DNA of 64,000 nt from Pukyongiella litopenaei (lineage in GTDB: Bacteria; Pseudomonadota; Alphaproteobacteria; Rhodobacterales; Rhodobacteraceae), in NCBI RefSeq assembly GCF_003008555.2, contig NZ_CP027665.1, positions 2,852,001 to 2,916,000 on the forward strand, in the 5' to 3' direction. Below, piece by piece: positions 59,704-64,000 of this stretch. The position numbers and the translations under genes are program-made. The notes under the pieces are model-generated. The model saw only the letters and a list, made by a program, of their open reading frames with translations, did no database searches and was not told the DNA's origin. Numbering within the stretch: the stretch's first letter is position 1; the number at the start of each line of letters is the position of its first letter.

Positions 59704-61134
59704 TCAGCCCATCCGCGCCCACAGCGCGTCGCACATCCGGCCCAGCCGTTGTTCGACGGCGGCGCAGGCATCGACCACCAGGTCCTCGCGCCAGCGCCGG
59801 CCCACGATTTGCACGCTGATCGGCTGCGGCCCGGCCGAGAGTTCGGACAGGCGCGCGGGCACGCAACCCGCCGGCAACCCCACGAAGTTCATCGCGTAGG
59901 ACCAGATCGCGCTGCCCAGCACCTCGCGCACGCCCTCGGCGCCCTGCACGTCACGGTCGGGCGCAAAGAAGGGTTGTGGCAGGAACGGACACAGCACCAG
60001 CGGATAGCGATCCAGGAACAGCGACCATTCCCGCGCATAGTGGCTGCGCCGGGCCATCATGCGCAACAGGTCGGTGCCTTCGAACGGGGTAAACTGGTCG
60101 AAATACTCGTCGAAGATGGCGTTGATCGTGGCCGAGCCATTGGCCCGGATGTCCGGCCCCATCAGCGCTTTCACCTCGCCCATGAGCGCGCGATAGCCGT
60201 CGCTGCCGGTTTCGGGCATGGCGGGGGGGTCGATTTCCTCGACGGTATATCCGGCATCGCGCAGGGCATCGCGCGCCGCGTCCAGCGCCAGCGCCACCTC
60301 GGGGTGGAGGTCGAAACCAAAGGTGTCGCGCGTGAAACCGACGCGAATCGGCCCGTCCGATGCCTCGCCGCGCCAGGGCAGGGGAACATGGAACGGATCG
60401 CGCGGGTCGGGCGCGATCATCGTCGGCATCGACAGGTGCAGGTCCTCGGCGCAGCGGGTCAGCAGCCCCTGCACCGACATCGCCTGGGCCAGCATGCCGC
60501 GTTCGGCCGTCTGCGACGGGTTCCACGCCGCGATCCGGCCCAGGCCGGGTTTGACCGTGACCGCGCCGTTGGCGGCGGCGGGAAACCGCAGCGAGCCGCC
60601 GATGTCGTTGCCGTGCGCCAGCGCGCCGATGCCCGCCATCACCGCCGCGCCCGCGCCGCCCGACGACCCGCCGGCCGAGACATGATCGCCCCAGGGGTTG
60701 TGCGTGCGCCCGAACAGCGGGTTGTCGGTATCGGCGCGAAACGAGAATTCCGGCGTGTTGGTGCGCCCGATCACCACCGCACCCGCATCCTGCAGGTTCT
60801 TCACCAGCGGGGCGTCATCCGGCGCAATCAGATCCTTCAGCGCCACCACCCCGTTCGAGGTCGCATGGCCCTTCTGGTCGACGTTGATCTTGATCGTGAC
60901 CGGTACGCCGTGCAGCGGGCCGGGGGCGGCCCCGCCGGCCCGCGCCGCGTCCAGTGCGCGGGCGCGTTCCAGCGCCTCGGCATCGAGCGGATCGACCACC
61001 GCGTTCAGCGCCGGGTTGGCCGCCGCCATCCGGTCCAGGGCCGCGCGGGTGACGGCCTCGGCGGTGACATCGCCCGCGCGGGTTGCAGTTGCGGTTTCGG
61101 TGGCGGTCAGCCGCCAGAGTTCGGTGTTGCCCAT
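59704..61134 (-). CDS. amidase, amidase-signature family
   Basis: Serine hydrolase acting on amide bonds, 476 residues. The Ser-cisSer-Lys triad of the amidase signature is complete: Lys82 in TIKIN, Ser157 in AGGSSGGAGAA, and nucleophile Ser181 in GNDIGGSLR. The sequence is not GatA: no partner genes gatB/gatC are nearby and the C-terminal region differs. The ATG at 61134 fits the family; an upstream in-frame ATG adds seven residues. About 60 bases separate it from prpE upstream on the same strand, so co-transcription is possible. Substrate unknown. Confidence 0.88.
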   Translation of the reverse strand: MGNTELWRLTATETATATRAGDVTAEAVTRAALDRMAAANPALNAVVDPLDAEALERARALDAARAGGAAPGPLHGVPVTIKINVDQKGHATSNGVVALKDLIAPDDAPLVKNLQDAGAVVIGRTNTPEFSFRADTDNPLFGRTHNPWGDHVSAGGSSGGAGAAVMAGIGALAHGNDIGGSLRFPAAANGAVTVKPGLGRIAAWNPSQTAERGMLAQAMSVQGLLTRCAEDLHLSMPTMIAPDPRDPFHVPLPWRGEASDGPIRVGFTRDTFGFDLHPEVALALDAARDALRDAGYTVEEIDPPAMPETGSDGYRALMGEVKALMGPDIRANGSATINAIFDEYFDQFTPFEGTDLLRMMARRSHYAREWSLFLDRYPLVLCPFLPQPFFAPDRDVQGAEGVREVLGSAIWSYAMNFVGLPAGCVPARLSELSAGPQPISVQIVGRRWREDLVVDACAAVEQRLGRMCDALWARMG

Positions 61135-61194
61135 GATGGTCCTCCCGCGCAGCAACCTATCGCCGCGCGGGGCGGGTGCAAGGGCCGTTCCGCG

Positions 61195-63084
61195 TCAGGC
61201 CGCGTATCCGATCCGTTGCAGGGCGGCGCGAATTTCGTCCAGGATCGCCGGGTCGTCGATGGTCGCCGGCATCCTGAATTCCTTGCCGTCGGCGATCGAC
61301 ACCATGGTGCCGCGCAGGATCTTGCCGGACCGGGTCTTGGGCAGCCGGTCGACCACCAGCGCCAGCTTGAAGGCGGCGACCGGGCCGATGCGGTCGCGCA
61401 CCAGCCTGACCACCTCGGCGACGACATCGTCCTGGGCGCGGTCGCTGCCCGCGTTCAGGCAGAGGAAGCCGACGGGCAGCTGGCCCTTGAGATCGTCGCT
61501 GACCCCGATCACGGCGCATTCGGCGACATCGGGATGGGCGGCGAGAACCTCCTCCATCGCGCCGGTCGACAGCCGGTGCCCGGCGACGTTGATCACGTCG
61601 TCGGTCCGCGCCATCACATAGAGATAGCCGTCCTCGTCCATCATCCCCGCATCGCCGGTCTCGTAATAGCCGGGAAAGGTGGTCAGGTAGGATTTGCGGA
61701 ACCGGTCGCCGGCATTCCACAGCGTCGGCAGGGTGCCCGGCGGCAGCGGCAGTTTCACCGCGATCGCGCCCAGCTGGCCCGGCGCGACCTCGTGGCCGCC
61801 CTCGTCGAGAATGCGGATGTCATAGCCGGGCATCGCGACCGACGGGCTGCCGATCTTGACCGGCAGCTTTTCGATCCCCATCGGGTTGGCGGCGATGGAA
61901 TAGCCGGTTTCGGTCTGCCACCAGTGGTCGATCACCGGCACGTTCAGCACCTTCTGCGCCCATTCGATCGTGTCCGGGTCGGCGCGTTCCCCGGCCAGGA
62001 ACAGCGTGCGCAGCCCGGACAGGTCGTATTTGCTGGCCAGCGCGCCGGTGGGGTCCTCGCGTTTGACCGCGCGGATCGCGGTGGGCGCGGTGAAGAAGCC
62101 GCTGACCCCATGTTCCGCGATCACCCGCCAGAAGGTGCCCGCATCGGGGGTGCCGACCGGTTTGCCCTCGAAGACGATGGTGGTGTTGCCGTGAATGAGC
62201 GGGGCATAGCAGATATAGGAATGCCCTACGACCCAGCCGACATCGGACGCGGCCCAGAACACCTCGCCGGGGTTCATGTCGTAGATGTTCTTCATCGTCC
62301 AGTTCAGGGCGACGAGATGCCCGGCGGTGGGGCGCACCACGCCCTTGGGCGCGCCGGTGGTGCCCGAGGTGTAGAGGATATAGGCCGGGTGGTTGCCCTC
62401 GACCGGGACGCATTCCGCCGGCTCGACCCCGAACTGGAACCCGTACCAGTTCACGTCCCGGCCCTCTTCGAGCTGGGCGACCTCCTGTTCGCGCTGGAAG
62501 ATGACGCAGAACTCGGGCTTGTGTTCGGCCATGTCAATGGCCCCGTCCAGCAGCGGCTTGTAATGCACCACGCGGCCCGGCTCCAGCCCGCAGGAGGCGG
62601 CGATGATCGCCTTGGGCCGGCAGTCGTCGATGCGCACGGCCAGTTCGTTGCTGGCAAAACCGCCAAAGACCACCGAATGGATCGCGCCGATCCGCGCGCA
62701 GGCCAGCATCGCCTCGAGCGCCTCGGGGATCATCGGCATGTAGATGATGACCCGGTCGCCCTTCTCGATGCCCTTGGCGCGCAGCGCACCGGCCAGCGAC
62801 GCAACGCGGTTCCGCAGCTCGACATAGGAGATCTCGCGCCGGGAATGGGTGATCGGGCTGTCGTGAATGATGGCGGTCTGTTCGCCGCGCCCGGCCTCGA
62901 CATGGCGATCGACCGCGTTCCAGCAGGTGTTCACCCGGGCGTCGCTATACCATTCATAGAGCGGCGCGTTGTCGTCGAACAGCGCCTTGCTGGGGGGCGT
63001 GACCCAGTCGATCGCCTCGGCCGCCTGCATCCAGTAGGCTTCGGGGTCGCGCTTCCAGCTTTCGTAAACGTCCCTGTAGGCCAT
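61195..63084 (-). CDS. prpE: propionyl-CoA synthetase (PrpE)
   Basis: Activates propionate to propionyl-CoA via propionyl-AMP. The product is 629 residues, the length of PrpE rather than the 650 of acetyl-CoA synthetase. The N-terminus YRDVYESWKRDPEAYW is PrpE-like. The ATP loop is YTSGTTGAPKG; WWQTETG, YETGDAGMMDEDGYLYVMAR-type segment and the catalytic lysine in KTRSGKILR follow. The ATG at 63084 has AGGAGGAAAG just upstream. The upstream region carries a cluster of TTTGC/GCAAA palindromes. Acetyl-CoA synthetase activity is a possible side reaction. Confidence 0.92.
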   Translation of the reverse strand: MAYRDVYESWKRDPEAYWMQAAEAIDWVTPPSKALFDDNAPLYEWYSDARVNTCWNAVDRHVEAGRGEQTAIIHDSPITHSRREISYVELRNRVASLAGALRAKGIEKGDRVIIYMPMIPEALEAMLACARIGAIHSVVFGGFASNELAVRIDDCRPKAIIAASCGLEPGRVVHYKPLLDGAIDMAEHKPEFCVIFQREQEVAQLEEGRDVNWYGFQFGVEPAECVPVEGNHPAYILYTSGTTGAPKGVVRPTAGHLVALNWTMKNIYDMNPGEVFWAASDVGWVVGHSYICYAPLIHGNTTIVFEGKPVGTPDAGTFWRVIAEHGVSGFFTAPTAIRAVKREDPTGALASKYDLSGLRTLFLAGERADPDTIEWAQKVLNVPVIDHWWQTETGYSIAANPMGIEKLPVKIGSPSVAMPGYDIRILDEGGHEVAPGQLGAIAVKLPLPPGTLPTLWNAGDRFRKSYLTTFPGYYETGDAGMMDEDGYLYVMARTDDVINVAGHRLSTGAMEEVLAAHPDVAECAVIGVSDDLKGQLPVGFLCLNAGSDRAQDDVVAEVVRLVRDRIGPVAAFKLALVVDRLPKTRSGKILRGTMVSIADGKEFRMPATIDDPAILDEIRAALQRIGYAA

Positions 63085-63174
63085 GCCGCTTTCCTCCTGT
63101 CTCCACTCGGATCAGGGGTTAAGAACATCAGGGCCGTCGGGCAAGCCTGTTGCCTGCCGCCGCGTCAGATTGGC

Positions 63175-63240
63175 GCAAAATATTTGCAGGGTTTGCGGTA
63201 ACGGGGTTGCAAAATTTTGCAAACCGCCGGTTTGCGCAAA
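63175..63240. promoter_or_regulatory. cluster of TTTGC/GCAAA palindromes upstream of prpE (candidate ScfR-type operator)
   Basis: Within 66 bases lie GCAAA-ATA-TTTGC (63175-63187), TTTGCGG (63192), the perfect 16-base palindrome TTGCAAAATTTTGCAA (63207-63222) overlapping TTTGCAAA (63216-63223), and TTTGCGCAAA (63231-63240). The TTTGCAAA unit is the motif described for short-chain fatty acyl-CoA regulators (ScfR family, e.g. PccR) of Rhodobacter propionyl-CoA genes. It ends 91 bases before the prpE start. Confidence 0.65.
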
Positions 63241-63304
63241 TTTCACCCCCGCCCGCCGCGTGCGGTTGCAAAGCTGCGAAGTTTTTGCCGCGAAGCGGCG
63301 CCGC

Positions 63305-64000
63305 CTATCCGTATTGCGTCACCGGGGTGCCCGCGATGGCCGACATGTTCAGCAATCCGCGTGCCGTGATCGCGGGCGACACGATATGCGCGCGGTTGCC
63401 CATGCCCATCAGGATCGGTCCGACCTCCAGCCCGCCGGCGCGCATCTTGAGGATGTTGCGCACCCCTCCGGCGGCATCGGCATGGGCAAAGACCAGCACG
63501 TTGGCCTCGCCCTCCATCCGGCTGCCCGGAAAGATCCGGGCCCGCAGTTCCGGGTCGAGCGCGGTATCCAGGTTCATTTCGCCCTCATAGCAGAAATCGC
63601 GCGGCTCGCTGTCGAGGATCTCCAGCGCGGCGCGCATCCGCTTGCCCGAGCCTTCGGCCTGGTTGCCGAACTGGGATTGCGAACAGAAGGCGATCTTCGG
63701 CTCCAGCCCGAACCGCCGCACATGGCGGGCGGCGCCGATGGCGATCTCGGCCAGGTGTTCGGGCTGCGGCAGCTGGTGGACATGGGTGTCGGCGATGAAC
63801 AGCGGCCCGTCCTCGAGGATCATCAGCGACAGTGCCCCGTGCGGGCGCAGCTGGTCGGTGCCGAGGATCTGGGTGATATAGTTCAGGTGCCAGCGGTATT
63901 CGCCGAAGGTGCCGCAGATCAGCGAATCGGCCTCGCCGCGATAGACCGCGACCGCGCCGATCGCGGTGGAGTTCGTGCGCATGATCGCCTTGGCCAGGTC
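63305..64000 (-). CDS. maeB: NADP-dependent malic enzyme (MaeB), C-terminal phosphotransacetylase-like part
   Basis: Only the last 231 codons are in the window; the frame is open at the right edge. The visible part is the C-terminal phosphotransacetylase-like regulatory domain of multidomain malic enzymes (about 750 residues): GTFGEYRWHLNYI, FIADTHVHQLP, FCSQSQFGNQ, SRMEGEANVLVFAHADAAGG and GPILMGMGNRAHIVSP are characteristic of MaeB and distinguish it from true Pta. Malic enzyme decarboxylates malate to pyruvate, fitting a nearby propionate route through C4 acids. It is upstream of prpE on the same strand, separated by about 220 bases with the operator cluster. Confidence 0.88.
   Translation of the reverse strand, partial: DLAKAIMRTNSTAIGAVAVYRGEADSLICGTFGEYRWHLNYITQILGTDQLRPHGALSLMILEDGPLFIADTHVHQLPQPEHLAEIAIGAARHVRRFGLEPKIAFCSQSQFGNQAEGSGKRMRAALEILDSEPRDFCYEGEMNLDTALDPELRARIFPGSRMEGEANVLVFAHADAAGGVRNILKMRAGGLEVGPILMGMGNRAHIVSPAITARGLLNMSAIAGTPVTQYG

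Noticed and set aside
59704-61134. GatA, the glutamyl-tRNA amidotransferase A subunit
   Set aside because: Amidase-signature triad is shared, but there is no gatB or gatC nearby and the C-terminal part is not GatA-like.
59635-63201. An open frame of about 1190 codons on the plus strand opposite the amidase and prpE genes
   Set aside because: It mirrors two well-recognised genes, lacks any family motif, is rich in Arg/His/Gln/Gly as antisense frames of G+C-rich DNA are, and has no ribosome binding site.
63287-63299. GCCGC-GAA-GCGGC hairpin next to the maeB stop, considered as a terminator
   Set aside because: On the maeB strand it is followed by A residues, not T; the T-run lies on the wrong side.

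Overview
The window looks like chromosomal DNA of a marine-type alphaproteobacterium of the order Rhodobacterales (roseobacter/Paracoccaceae). The evidence is the high G+C, dense gene packing with many 4-base ATGA/GTGA overlaps, a GcrA cell-cycle regulator, TRAP and peptide transporters, a monomeric NADP-isocitrate dehydrogenase, MeaB, a thiCOSGEFD operon and a PrpE/MaeB pair. I recognise 57 protein genes (two cut by the window edges). I see no rRNA, tRNA, CRISPR array, insertion sequence, prophage or plasmid origin.

Layout. 1-3.1 kb: a TetR-regulated TRAP transporter operon, leaving the window on the left. 3.5-9.75 kb: a dipeptide/oligopeptide ABC importer operon ending in an M19 dipeptidase. 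9.8-11.4 kb: an acyl-CoA synthetase. 11.7-17.9 kb: the thiamine operon thiC-thiO-thiS-thiG-thiE-thiF-thiD, headed by a TPP riboswitch and a TTGACA promoter. 18.1-24 kb: glyS with an AT-rich internal patch, a PPDK-like enzyme and a secreted SleB-type hydrolase. 24-27.4 kb: folB-like fusion, folP and glmM. 27.4-33.5 kb (minus strand): an envelope-polysaccharide operon kpsT-kpsE-kdsA-phosphomannomutase-rimO. 33.6-38.5 kb: a uracil-DNA glycosylase-like protein, SseB-like protein, YghU, a YHS protein, GcrA and an EamA exporter. 38.8-42.5 kb: argD-argF and a PiT phosphate transporter. 42.8-49.5 kb: an SDR enzyme, HrpB, MeaB and Icd. 49.8-54 kb: rpmB, a copper-chaperone pair, a sirtuin, a low-molecular-weight phosphatase, a LysR regulator and a small Cys-rich secreted protein. 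54-59.5 kb: lepA, a hydrolase, a small membrane protein, glyA and nadK. 59.7-64 kb: an amidase, prpE and the 3' part of maeB.

Most of the window is core metabolism. Propionyl-CoA activation (prpE), MeaB and malic enzyme fit the propionate/methylmalonyl-CoA route usual in this order, and a cluster of TTTGC/GCAAA palindromes upstream of prpE fits control by a short-chain acyl-CoA responsive regulator.

The points that most deserve a second look are: that operator cluster; a repeated post-stop-codon hairpin element with a compensatory base-pair change; the mosaic glyS; a ThiF that has lost its zinc cysteines and gained a short rhodanese-like tail; the unknown C-terminal half of the FolB-like protein; and the capsule-export pair with no adjacent permease. 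I do not see a clearly novel multi-gene system.
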